Source of the DNA: Microbacterium sp. VKM Ac-2923
Lineage (GTDB): Bacteria > Actinomycetota > Actinomycetes > Actinomycetales > Microbacteriaceae
Direction: 5' to 3'
DNA length: 64,000 bases
NCBI RefSeq assembly: GCF_022815605.1
Contig: NZ_JALGRP010000001.1
Location: 624,686 to 688,685, forward strand
Shown: positions 41,308 through 50,668 of the stretch, piece by piece
Position numbering within the stretch: position 1 is the first letter of the stretch
Layout of the letters: each line of letters opens with the position of its first letter
Program-made: the position numbers and the translations under genes
The notes under the pieces: generated by a model
Databases searched by the model: none
Seen by the model: the letters and a program-made list of their open reading frames with translations, nothing else
What the model was told of the DNA's origin: nothing

Positions 41308-44223
41308 ATGTGCCCTGATCTCAGTAGTTCCTCGACCTCGATCTCGTCGACTCGCGCGGTGGAGGGGGTCTCTGATTCCGGTGGGGTGTCGCGTCGGCGG
41401 GTTCTTGCCGGTGCCGCGTGGGCGGTTCCGGCTGTTGTGCTGACGACGAGCACGCCTGCTCTCGCGGCGGTGTCCGATACGTTCTCGATCGCGTTGACGA
41501 CGCCGAACGCGCAGGTTCCGGCGGCGGGGTCTGCGGCCGTGACCGCGCTTGTGTCGAATGGTTCGGGTGCGCCGGTGGCGGGAGCCGCCGTGTCGTTCAC
41601 CGGTCCGGCCGGGTCCTCGTTCACGCCCGCGACGGCGACGACGGGGGCGGATGGGCGTGCGATGAGCGCCTTCGATCTGGCTGATCCGTGGTTACCGGCG
41701 GGGTCGTCGGTGTCGGTGTCCGCGGTGGGCTCGGGAACGTCGACGAGCGCGGGCTTCACTGTGCTGGGGGCGAACGCGGCTCTTGCGGGCACGAGTGCGT
41801 CGTCCTGGTTCCAGGAGGACCTCGTTTTCCCGTCGCCCGTCCGCCAGTTGTTGGCGAGTTCGGAAGCACCCGCCTTCGATCAACCTCCGAGCTGGAGCTT
41901 CCGCGTCGCCGTCCTCGAAGACGGAACGGTGTGGTCGGTGGGTTCGAATACCTATGGACAACTGGGTGACGGATCGACGACGGCGCGTTCGGAGTGGAAG
42001 GAGATCGCCGGTCTGAGCGGGATCGTTCAGATCTCGCTGGGGCGGGCGGTCTGTTACGCCGTCAGTCAAGACCAGCGCGTGTACGCCTGGGGTCGCAACA
42101 ACGTCGGTCAGGTCGGGATCGGTTCGGTCGTCGATCAACTCACGCCCGTCATGGTCGTGGGGTTGACCGAGGTGATCTCGATCGCATCCGGGGGCAACTC
42201 TGTGCTGGCTCTGCGTGCGGACGGGACCGTCCGTTCGTGGGGCAACGGCGCGGATGGACGACTCGGCAACGGCGACGTCGTCAACCAGTCGTCACCGGTT
42301 GTCGTGACGGGCTTGTCTGAGGTCGCGCAGATCGCTTGCGGACGAGCATCGGCCTACGCCTTGCTCAGGAACGGCACGATGATGTCGTGGGGGACGAACT
42401 CGTCGGGCCAGCTGGGAGATTCGACTTCCGGCGATCGCTCGACGGCTGGAGCCGTTTCCGATCTCGGACAAAGCGTTACGGGAATCGCCGCGTCCTACGA
42501 GTCCGCGTATGCGATCCTCGCGGACAAGACACTGCGGGCATGGGGTGCGGGTGGGCGCGGCTGCCTGGGCAACGGGGCCGGGAGCGATTCCGCGACCCCG
42601 GTCACCGTCTCGGGACTGAGTGATGTGAAGTCGATCTACGCTTACTACTCCTCCGCCTTTGCCGTGCGAAGCGACGAGTCGGTCTTCGGCTGGGGCTACA
42701 ACGTCAACGGTCAGCTGGGCATCGGCAACACGAGCAACCAAACCACGCCGGTTTCTGTGCCCCTCCCGAACGGGCAACGCGTTGTGTCGATGTCGTCGAA
42801 CGGATGCCTTGGCCTCAAAACCGCGATCACTGTCGAGGCCAGTGGCGGGTCACTGACTTTGTCGTCTGTTCCGGCGCAGATTCCCGCGTCTGGTGTTGCG
42901 ACGGTCTCGGCCGCGCTTCTCGATTGGAAGGGTCAGGCGGTCCCGTCGAAGTCGGTGTCGTTCACGGCACCGTCGGGTGCGACCGTGAGCCCGCGGTCGG
43001 TTGCGACCGATGCGATGGGCATGGCCTCCGCCGTGGTGAACCTTCGCACTCCGTGGGCTCAGCCGGGATCGTTGGTCACGCTCGAGGCGACCGCGAACGG
43101 GTTGGAGCAGTCGCGGGCCTTCACCGTGGCGGGATCCAACCTGGTCGCCACGGGAGGTCACTACAACGCACAAGGCACCCCTTACCAGACGGAAACGGTC
43201 TTCCCCTTGACCGTCAAGCAGGTGACATCACAGATCTCGTTCAATGGAGCCCCGCCGTTCTTCCTTGCTCTCTTGGATGATGGCACCGTCTGGTCCATGG
43301 GGGGTAACTCGACCGGACAGCTGGGAATTGGAACGTCCGAGGACCGGCCGGGCTGGGGGCCCATTCCGGGACTCAACGGCGTGACCCAGATCGCATCGGG
43401 CTACGGCACCGGCCTGGCCTTGCTTTCGGATGGCAGCGTCAAGGCATGGGGCTGGGGTAACGCGGGCAACCTCGGGAACGGCTCGAACGTGAATAAGTTC
43501 AGCCCCACTGCTGTCGACCATTCGCTCATGCAGAACGTTGTGCAGATTGCCGCGAACGGGTACGGTTCGTTCGCCGTCTGCGCGGATGGATCCGCGTATT
43601 CGTGGGGTGCGGCCCGCGCCCTAGGCGATGGCACGGCGCCGACCTCGTCGGTCAACCGCCTGACGCCGGTTCCCCTCACAGATCTCGGCACAGACGTCGC
43701 CTTCATCACCGCGCAGAACGTCACCGCCAGCGCACTGATGAAGGATGGCTCGGTCATGTCGTGGGGATCAAACATCAACGGCCAGGTCGGCGATGGAACG
43801 AACGCGGATCGAGCGCGACCAGTGCTCGTGCCGGGCCTGACATCGGGCGTAACGGCGATCACGAGCGGCGCGTTGATGGCGCTTGCTCTCCGATCTGACG
43901 GCACGGTGCACGCGTGGGGTCGAAACGACGGCGGGAGCTTGGGCGACGGCACCTTGGTCAAGAGGAACTCTCCGGTACAAGTTGTGGGTCTTCCCGCCGC
44001 GGTTGCGTCACTCGGCGCCGGTTCCGGTACCGGGTATGCCCAGTGCATCGACGGCACGTTGTGGGCATGGGGCGCGGGAAAGGCCGGCCAGCTCGGAAAC
44101 AACACAACTGCCGATAGCGCCGTGCCGGCGTCGTTCACTTTGCCGGCGGGTCGGGAATTCGTACGTTTCAACAACGGATCGAGCGGATCGAACGATCTCC
44201 TCGTTGTCACGAAGCCGGCTTGA
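41308..44223 (+). CDS. Tat-exported Ig-like / RCC1 protein with two modules
   Basis: A 971-residue protein. Tat signal VSRRRVLAG (about 27-35), cleavage near ALA53. Module 1: Ig-like domain (about 55-160) and an RCC1 propeller (about 165-505) with blades such as RVYAWGRNNVGQVGIG. Module 2: a second Ig-like domain (about 506-612) and a second propeller (about 615-971). Module 2 is closer to the single-module paralogue (shared LVATGGHYNAQGTPYQTE / VVAVGRTFNAQTQAYQTQ and FFLALLDDGTVWSMGGN), so it likely arose by module duplication. It follows a GGAGTAGAAC site and is followed by a bidirectional terminator. Partner unknown. Confidence 0.87.
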   Translation: MCPDLSSSSTSISSTRAVEGVSDSGGVSRRRVLAGAAWAVPAVVLTTSTPALAAVSDTFSIALTTPNAQVPAAGSAAVTALVSNGSGAPVAGAAVSFTGPAGSSFTPATATTGADGRAMSAFDLADPWLPAGSSVSVSAVGSGTSTSAGFTVLGANAALAGTSASSWFQEDLVFPSPVRQLLASSEAPAFDQPPSWSFRVAVLEDGTVWSVGSNTYGQLGDGSTTARSEWKEIAGLSGIVQISLGRAVCYAVSQDQRVYAWGRNNVGQVGIGSVVDQLTPVMVVGLTEVISIASGGNSVLALRADGTVRSWGNGADGRLGNGDVVNQSSPVVVTGLSEVAQIACGRASAYALLRNGTMMSWGTNSSGQLGDSTSGDRSTAGAVSDLGQSVTGIAASYESAYAILADKTLRAWGAGGRGCLGNGAGSDSATPVTVSGLSDVKSIYAYYSSAFAVRSDESVFGWGYNVNGQLGIGNTSNQTTPVSVPLPNGQRVVSMSSNGCLGLKTAITVEASGGSLTLSSVPAQIPASGVATVSAALLDWKGQAVPSKSVSFTAPSGATVSPRSVATDAMGMASAVVNLRTPWAQPGSLVTLEATANGLEQSRAFTVAGSNLVATGGHYNAQGTPYQTETVFPLTVKQVTSQISFNGAPPFFLALLDDGTVWSMGGNSTGQLGIGTSEDRPGWGPIPGLNGVTQIASGYGTGLALLSDGSVKAWGWGNAGNLGNGSNVNKFSPTAVDHSLMQNVVQIAANGYGSFAVCADGSAYSWGAARALGDGTAPTSSVNRLTPVPLTDLGTDVAFITAQNVTASALMKDGSVMSWGSNINGQVGDGTNADRARPVLVPGLTSGVTAITSGALMALALRSDGTVHAWGRNDGGSLGDGTLVKRNSPVQVVGLPAAVASLGAGSGTGYAQCIDGTLWAWGAGKAGQLGNNTTADSAVPASFTLPAGREFVRFNNGSSGSNDLLVVTKPA

Positions 44224-44235
44224 GCCGATAGTACT

Positions 44236-44279
44236 GTCGCTTACGCCACGTCGTCGTCGGTCGACGTGGCGTAAGCGAC
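44236..44279. terminator. Bidirectional terminator
   Basis: A perfect 18-bp inverted repeat (44236-44253 with 44262-44279) with an 8-nt loop, between the convergent RCC1 gene (+) and the fpg-like gene (-). Confidence 0.92.
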
Positions 44280-44341
44280 CAGGCTGGGGTCACAGTGTCG
44301 CACCGCCCTTGCCCTCTCTGAGGGGGCCGGGTGGCCCCCCA

Positions 44342-45205
44342 TCACTTCAGCAGACGCGACAGCCGCCGATCGGCGAGGAGCTTGCCGCCCGTCTGGCAGG
44401 TGGGGCAGTACTCCAGGGAATTGTCGGCGAAGAAGACGCTGCGCACCTCGTCGCCGCAGACCGGACACGCCTCGCCGCGTCGCCCGTGCACGCGCATGCC
44501 GCGTCGTTTGGCATCCTTGAGCTCAGCCGGGGGCTTGCCGCGGGCTGTATCGATGGCCTCGGTGAGCGTGGTCGTCATGGCGGTGAAGAGGCGGTCGACC
44601 TCGTCATCGGTGAGCTTCGCGGCCAGCGCGTAGGGCGACATCTTCGCCGCGTGCAGGATCTCATCGGAGTAGGCGTTACCGACGCCGGCGATGATCGACT
44701 GGTCGCGCAGGACGCCCTTGATCTGCGTGCGGCGACCGGCGAGCAGGGCACCGAACTCCGCCCGGCCGAAGTCGTCGTCGAGCGGGTCGGGGCCGAGGCG
44801 CGCGATTCCGGGAACCTCGTCCGGCGCGGTGACGGCATAGACGGCGAGCGACTTCTTCGTGCCCGCCTCGGTGAGATCGAAGCCTGAGCCGTCGTCGAAG
44901 CCGACCCGCAGAGCGATCGGGGTCTTGCCCGGCTTGATCAGCGTCGTCGGAAGGGCGTCGTACCAGCGTAGCCAGCCGGCCTTCGCCAGGTGGAACACGA
45001 GGTGGATGCCGCCGTCGGTGGAGATGTCGACGAATTTGCCGTGGCGCTCGACCTCCGTCACCTGTGCACCGACGAGGTCGGTGAGGGGCGGTGCGTACGT
45101 CTTTAGGGCGTTGATCGCCGACACGGTGGCCCGCTCGAAACGCACACCCGCGAGGCGCACCCGCAGGAACTCGACGAGTCCCTCGACCTCTGGCATCTCC
45201 GGCAT
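44342..45205 (-). CDS. Fpg/Nei-family DNA glycosylase
   Basis: Removes oxidised bases and nicks the abasic site. The 287-residue protein starts MPEMPEVEGL, giving the catalytic N-terminal Pro and Glu of the Fpg fold. The H2TH region (GVLRDQSIIAGVGNAYSDEIL) and a C-terminal zinc finger (CPVCGDEV...CPTCQTGG) are present. An in-frame ATG three codons later is an alternative but gives a less typical start. A -10-like CAACAT lies exactly 6 nt before the chosen ATG. Whether it is Fpg (8-oxoG) or Nei-type is not decided; LVFHLAKAGWLRW is more like actinobacterial Nei-like proteins. Confidence 0.92.
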   Translation of the reverse strand: MPEMPEVEGLVEFLRVRLAGVRFERATVSAINALKTYAPPLTDLVGAQVTEVERHGKFVDISTDGGIHLVFHLAKAGWLRWYDALPTTLIKPGKTPIALRVGFDDGSGFDLTEAGTKKSLAVYAVTAPDEVPGIARLGPDPLDDDFGRAEFGALLAGRRTQIKGVLRDQSIIAGVGNAYSDEILHAAKMSPYALAAKLTDDEVDRLFTAMTTTLTEAIDTARGKPPAELKDAKRRGMRVHGRRGEACPVCGDEVRSVFFADNSLEYCPTCQTGGKLLADRRLSRLLK

Positions 45206-45319
45206 GCGCCCATGTTGCCACGCACCCCCGACATCGTGAACGGCCTTGCGCGCCTCCCCTCGGGTCCGCGGTGCCGCCCCCCTCGCGGTCCGGGCATGCG
45301 TCGGCCGGCCGCCACCCGG

Positions 45320-45334
45320 GGACACAACGCAGGA
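45320..45334. repeat. Single arm of the GGACACAACGCAGGA palindrome
   Basis: Identical 15-nt match to the left arm at 23543-23557. I find no second arm within about 120 nt, so this copy is partial. It lies in the spacer between the fpg-like gene and trpS. Confidence 0.7.
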
Positions 45335-45389
45335 CTCCCGCCGCGGCCTGCGCGTCGTCCGGCGGCGTCCGACGGTGTCGAGACCTGGT

Positions 45390-45448
45390 TCTCGACCAAA
45401 CGCCGACGCCCGCGGCATCCGGAGATGCGCGGGCGTCGAGGTCGAGAA
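45390..45448 (-). terminator. Terminator of trpS
   Basis: An 11-bp GC stem (45404-45414 with 45428-45438), extended by an outer 9-bp pairing of TTCTCGACC (45390-45398) with GGTCGAGAA (45440-45448). Located just past the trpS stop. Confidence 0.75.
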
Positions 45449-45456
45449 GGGTCCGA

Positions 45457-46470
<1,014 letters not shown>

Positions 46471-46609
46471 CTAGGTGCCGCCGCGTGGGGAGCCGGCGCG
46501 GTCGGTGACGGCGGGCTGTCGAACCGGTGGGCGACTGCCGCTCTCGCGAGGCGAGGACGACGAACGATCGGCTACGTTGCTGCCGTCGTGGGGGAGCTCG
46601 TCTCCGTGC

Positions 46610-47236
46610 TTACGCCGAGGTTCTGATCACGGGTTGACGGAGGATGGTGCGGAGCTTGTCCGGGGCGACCTTACGAGGGTCGCTGAGATAGATCTCGTGA
46701 TGCTTCCCGCTCAGCCTGAGACCCTGGGCGGGGACGAACTCTCGGTGCATCGCGTCGAGCACGTCTGCTTCATCGTCGTAGGAGCCGAGGTGGAGCGTTT
46801 GCACGCACAACCCCTCCGCGAGGATGTCGATCCGCACGTCGTCCAGCTGCTCGGTCGACCCCTTGGCTCTGACGACGTCGACGGCTGCGTGGAACATCGC
46901 GTCGTCGATCCACTCGGGAACCATGAGCATCATCGTCCAGTCCCACTGCAATTTGTCTCTCGCCGCGGTGAACGCCTCCATGTCGTCCGCCCACCACAGG
47001 CCCTCCAGCGGCGGTACCACGTAGTCGCGTCCGAGTTCGCGTCTGCTGGCGAACTTGAGCGTGTACGCGACGGGATAGAGCGCCTGCACTGCGTGGGTGT
47101 AGGCCGGCGAGGTGTTGGGGTCGCCGTGCCCGTCGATCATGAGATACCGCATCTCGGGCAGCTCCACGACTGTGAACCGGCCGCGCACCGCTCGGTAGCC
47201 GTCGAGGGTCTTCGTGAAGTCGACCTTCTCCGTCAC
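46610..47236 (-). CDS. GyrI-like small-molecule-binding domain protein
   Basis: A 208-residue soluble protein whose C-terminal two thirds resemble the GyrI/SbmC-like small-molecule-binding fold: an N-terminal VVELPEMRYLMIDGHGDPN, the FASRRELGRDYVVPPLEGLWW stretch, and HEIYLSDPRKVAPDKLRTILRQPV near the end. No DNA-binding domain, so a stand-alone ligand-binding or enzyme-like protein. GTG at 47236 chosen: GGAGAAGCGAC precedes it; upstream in-frame sequence is Arg-rich and not family-like. No operon partner. Confidence 0.85.
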   Translation of the reverse strand: MTEKVDFTKTLDGYRAVRGRFTVVELPEMRYLMIDGHGDPNTSPAYTHAVQALYPVAYTLKFASRRELGRDYVVPPLEGLWWADDMEAFTAARDKLQWDWTMMLMVPEWIDDAMFHAAVDVVRAKGSTEQLDDVRIDILAEGLCVQTLHLGSYDDEADVLDAMHREFVPAQGLRLSGKHHEIYLSDPRKVAPDKLRTILRQPVIRTSA

Positions 47237-47375
47237 GTCGCTTCTCCACTCGCTCCGAATATGTCGCTCTCTCCGTCGGCCGCGGAAGCTGCGAGAGGGA
47301 AGCGACCTCGTTCGCCGCGTCGCGGCATCCCGCGCGGGCACCGCTGCTGCCCCGAGAACACCCTCGGACCGCCGG

Positions 47376-48224
47376 TCAGCGCCCGAGGGTGTAGTCGACG
47401 ACGACGGGAGAGTGGTCGCTCCAGCGGGTGTCGTAGGACGGCGCACGGTCGACGCGGTAGTCGGTCACGCGTTCCGCGAGGGCGGGGGTGGCGACGTGAT
47501 AGTCGATGCGCCAGCCGCTGTCGGTGTCGAACGCCTTCCCGCGCATCGACCAGAACGTGTACGGCCCGTCGATCTCGCCCATGGCTCGGCGGCCCACATC
47601 GACCCAGCCGAGGCCCGTACCGATCGACCCGTCGACGCCCTCGACCCGTTCTCCGGCGGGGCCGAAGAAGCGGTCGAAGTACGCGCGCTCACGCGGGAGG
47701 AACCCGGCGTTCTTGCGGTTACCGCGCCAGTTCTTGATGTCGAGTTCGCGATGACCGACGTTCAGATCGCCCAGGACGAGGGCGAGCTCCGTCGAGGCGC
47801 TCAGCTGGGAGAGGCGCTGCTCCATGGCATCCAGGAACAGCCACTTGGCGTCTTGCTTGGGGGTGTCGACCTCGCCGCTGTGCACGTAGGCGCTGACGAT
47901 CGTGACGGTCTCGCCGTCGATGTCGAAATCGGTCTCGATCCATCGCCCCGACGCATCGAGCGGGTCGGGGCCGAGATGCGTGCGCGTCTCGACACCGGGC
48001 AGGCGGCTGATGATCGCCACGCCCGCACGCCCCTTCTGCAGGGCCTCGTCGTTGACGATCTGCCAGCCGGGGAGAGCCTCGGCCAGTTGCTCGGCGGTCG
48101 CCCGCACCTCTTGAAGGGCGACGATGTCGGCCCCCGAGGCGTCGAGCCACTCGGTCATTCCCTTACGGACGGCGGCACGGATACCGTTGACGTTGACGGA
48201 GACGATACGCACAGAACGAGGCAC
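47376..48224 (-). CDS. xth: Exodeoxyribonuclease III (AP endonuclease)
   Basis: A 282-residue Mg-dependent nuclease of base-excision repair. The EEP-fold motifs are all present: VNVNGIRAA, ALQEVRA (metal Glu), LGDLNVGH (Asp/Asn pair), WRIDYH and WSDHSPVV (catalytic Asp-His). The GTG start (48222-48224) is exactly 6 nt after TACGCT (48231-48236), suggesting a leaderless mRNA; a second GTG four codons later is possible. Lies near the Fpg-like glycosylase, though not in one operon. Confidence 0.94.
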   Translation of the reverse strand: MPRSVRIVSVNVNGIRAAVRKGMTEWLDASGADIVALQEVRATAEQLAEALPGWQIVNDEALQKGRAGVAIISRLPGVETRTHLGPDPLDASGRWIETDFDIDGETVTIVSAYVHSGEVDTPKQDAKWLFLDAMEQRLSQLSASTELALVLGDLNVGHRELDIKNWRGNRKNAGFLPRERAYFDRFFGPAGERVEGVDGSIGTGLGWVDVGRRAMGEIDGPYTFWSMRGKAFDTDSGWRIDYHVATPALAERVTDYRVDRAPSYDTRWSDHSPVVVDYTLGR

Positions 48225-48343
48225 CCCACGAGCGTAGCCCGGGCCTCCGACATCGCCGCCGACGAGGTAACCCCGTCGTGCCGCGAGCACGCATTGGCCA
48301 CGGTGAGACAGCCCATCACGGACCGCCGTCGACCGCCGCGACG

Positions 48344-48440
48344 CTCAGTCGGGGAGGAGCGAAACCCGCCGCGAAGCTCAGTCGGGGAGGAGCGAAACCC
48401 GCCGCGACCCTCAGTCGGGGAGGAGCGAGACCCGGCGCGG
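48344..48440. repeat. 33-bp tandem repeat at the yihY-like 3' end
   Basis: Three copies: 48344-48376, 48377-48409 and 48410-48440. The last contains the final codons and TGA (48411-48413) of the yihY-like gene; the first two are non-coding copies beyond the stop. All share CTCAGTCGGGGAGGAGCGA. Confidence 0.88.
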
Positions 48441-49610
48441 CGCGGGTACGTCGGCCTCCGCGCGCGCGAGCTGCTTCTCGGCGGCGGTGAGTCGCCGCTT
48501 CGCCCGCCAGCGCAGGGGCCACCGCGACAGTGCGACCTCTTTCTCGGCCTGGCGCACGCCGACCTGTGCGGCGATGACGAGGGCCGCCTGCTCCATGGCC
48601 AAGCGATCCTCGGGGGAGCGCAGGGGAACGTCGCGGTCACGCGCCGCCACCGCGATCCACGCCGCCGAGACCAGGATCACGATGCCGATGAACCGGAACC
48701 ACAGCAAGAACCCGATGAGCACGGTGAACGTGGCCAGCAGCGGGTTCGACGGCGTGTAGACGAAGAGGAAGCCCGCGGCGACCTGCAGCACGACCATGCC
48801 CGTCGCCCCGACGACGGCGCCCGGCCAGGCGCGTCGCCACGTGAGGGTCGTGCCCGTTAGGAAGCGGAACAGGGATGCCAGGGCGACGGTGTTCACACCG
48901 AACGCGACGATGAGCGAGATGATCCGGGCGCCCACCGACCAGCCGAGGGTCTCGCGGTCCCAGCCGATGAGCCCGAACACCAGATCGACCGCGCCGGTGG
49001 TGATCGAACCGAGCAGGGCACCGACCAGCAGAGCAATGCCGAACAGGAGCGAGGCGACGAAGTCGCGCGCCTTGAGCAGCACGTAGTTGCGCAGGTCGAA
49101 GGGCAGGCCGAAGGTGTCGCGCACGGCGCGGCGGGTGAACGTGACGAACCCGATGGCCGTCCAGACCACCACGACGACGGCGACGATGCCGGTGATGGTG
49201 AGCAGACGCCCGCTCTCTTGCGCGACGGCTTCGACCTGCTCGCGGTCGACGAGGCCGTTCTGGCTGATGATGCCGGGAATGTAGCTGTTGACGATGTGGA
49301 TCAGACCGTCGATCGCGGTCTTGCTGCCGCCCAGCCAGATCCCCACGCCGGCGAACGCCAGGTAGAGCGCCGAGAACACGGCGAACAGCCCCTGGTAGCT
49401 CATGCCGGCCGCGAGGAGGAAACCGTTGTGCTGGAGGAAGTGGCGCCACACGCGGATCGGGAACCACTCGGCGATCTTGGCCGCCCGGGCGATGGGCTGG
49501 TCCAGGCGCTCGCGTACGGCGGTCTGCGCGGCCTCGAGCCGGTCCCGGAGCGAAGCGTCGTCGTCGCGTACCGCGGGCAGCGGCCGCGGGTCGTGGCGGT
49601 TCTCGGTCAC
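48411..49610 (-). CDS. YihY/BrkB-family membrane protein
   Basis: A 399-residue inner-membrane protein with six predicted TM segments between about residues 60 and 330 and soluble ends. YihY markers: GFLLAAGMSYQGLFAVFSALYLA, WTAIGFVTFTRRAVRDTFGLP and FRFLTGTTLTWRRAWPGA. The C-terminal part (about 330-395) is a charged helix. The family (formerly called ribonuclease BN by error) has no secure function. The GTG start is 6 nt after TAGGCT (49617-49622), so leaderless. The last codons are in a 33-bp tandem repeat. Confidence 0.9.
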   Translation of the reverse strand: MTENRHDPRPLPAVRDDDASLRDRLEAAQTAVRERLDQPIARAAKIAEWFPIRVWRHFLQHNGFLLAAGMSYQGLFAVFSALYLAFAGVGIWLGGSKTAIDGLIHIVNSYIPGIISQNGLVDREQVEAVAQESGRLLTITGIVAVVVVVWTAIGFVTFTRRAVRDTFGLPFDLRNYVLLKARDFVASLLFGIALLVGALLGSITTGAVDLVFGLIGWDRETLGWSVGARIISLIVAFGVNTVALASLFRFLTGTTLTWRRAWPGAVVGATGMVVLQVAAGFLFVYTPSNPLLATFTVLIGFLLWFRFIGIVILVSAAWIAVAARDRDVPLRSPEDRLAMEQAALVIAAQVGVRQAEKEVALSRWPLRWRAKRRLTAAEKQLARAEADVPAPRRVSLLPD

Positions 49611-49835
49611 CCGACGAGCCTAATGAATGCCTGCCGCCCCTCCGACGTGGAGCACCGTGCCTCGGCCTCACCGCGTGGGCGTCCGCCGCCGTGGCATCCG
49701 TCATCCGTATATCCGCAGATCGGCGCGATCTTCGCATCCTTCGTCCGGGAATCTGCGAGGAAGTCGCGTTTCTGCGCAGGCGTGGATGCCGGGGCGGCGG
49801 GCGGGCATCGGGCGGTACGACCCGCGAACAAACGA

Positions 49836-49870
49836 CGAACGGCGGGGCGGCGAAGCGCACCCGCCGTTCG
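49836..49870 (-). terminator. Terminator of the sdh operon
   Basis: An 11-bp perfect stem (49836-49846 with 49860-49870) around a 13-nt loop, starting 12 nt beyond the sdhB stop. The rest of the 49611-49835 spacer shows no gene. Confidence 0.75.
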
Positions 49871-49881
49871 CGAGGAGAGGG

Positions 49882-50667
49882 TCAGCGACCGCCGCGCAGG
49901 ACGGCCTGCTTGACCTCGGCGATGGCCTTGGTGACCTCGATGCCGCGGGGGCATGCCTCGGTGCAGTTGAAGGTCGTGCGGCAGCGCCACACGCCCTCTT
50001 TGTCGTTCAGGATGTCGAGGCGCACATCGCCCGCGTCGTCGCGCGAGTCGAAGATGAAGCGGTGCGCGTTGACGATCGCGGCGGGACCGAAGTACTGACC
50101 GTCGGTCCAGAACACGGGGCACGACGAGGTGCACGCGGCGCACAGGATGCACTTGGTCGTGTCGTCGAAGACCTCGCGGTCGACGATCGACTGCACGCGC
50201 TCCTTGCCCGGCTCGGGCTTCGAGCTCGAGATCAGGAAGGGCTGCACCTCGCGATAGGAGGCGAAGAACGGCTCCATGTCGACGATCAGGTCCTTCTCGA
50301 GGGGCAGGCCCTTGATCGCCTCGACGTAGATCGGCTGCGAGATGTCGAGATCCTTGATCAGCGTCTTGCAGGCCAGGCGGTTGCGGCCGTTGATGCGCAT
50401 GGCATCCGATCCGCAGATGCCGTGCGCGCACGAGCGGCGGAACGACAGCGAGCCGTCGGTCTCCCACTTGATCTTGTGCAGCGCGTCGAGCACGCGGTCG
50501 GTGGAGTACAGCTCGACGTCGTAGTCGACCCATCTCGGCTCGTCGTCGACCTCGGGGTCGAAACGGCGGATGTTGAAGGTGACGAGGAACGACTGGATCC
50601 CGGTGTCTTCCGGCGTCTGCTCGACCTCGTCCGAGGTGTCGACGTTCTCGAGGACGGTGGATGCCAT
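49882..50667 (-). CDS. sdhB: Succinate dehydrogenase iron-sulfur subunit
   Basis: Carries three Fe-S clusters moving electrons from SdhA to the membrane. The 261-residue protein shows the [2Fe-2S] set CAHGICGSD with the later single cysteine (NRLACKTL), then CILCAACTSSCPV and CTEACPRGI for the [4Fe-4S] and [3Fe-4S] centres. The ATG is one base beyond the sdhA stop. Last gene of sdhCDAB. Confidence 0.97.
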   Translation of the reverse strand: MASTVLENVDTSDEVEQTPEDTGIQSFLVTFNIRRFDPEVDDEPRWVDYDVELYSTDRVLDALHKIKWETDGSLSFRRSCAHGICGSDAMRINGRNRLACKTLIKDLDISQPIYVEAIKGLPLEKDLIVDMEPFFASYREVQPFLISSSKPEPGKERVQSIVDREVFDDTTKCILCAACTSSCPVFWTDGQYFGPAAIVNAHRFIFDSRDDAGDVRLDILNDKEGVWRCRTTFNCTEACPRGIEVTKAIAEVKQAVLRGGR

Positions 50668-50668
50668 C

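Noticed and set aside
48316..48522. Repeat protein encoded by the 33-bp repeats
   Set aside because: The frames have no start signal and simply translate the duplicated 3' end of the yihY-like gene in reverse.
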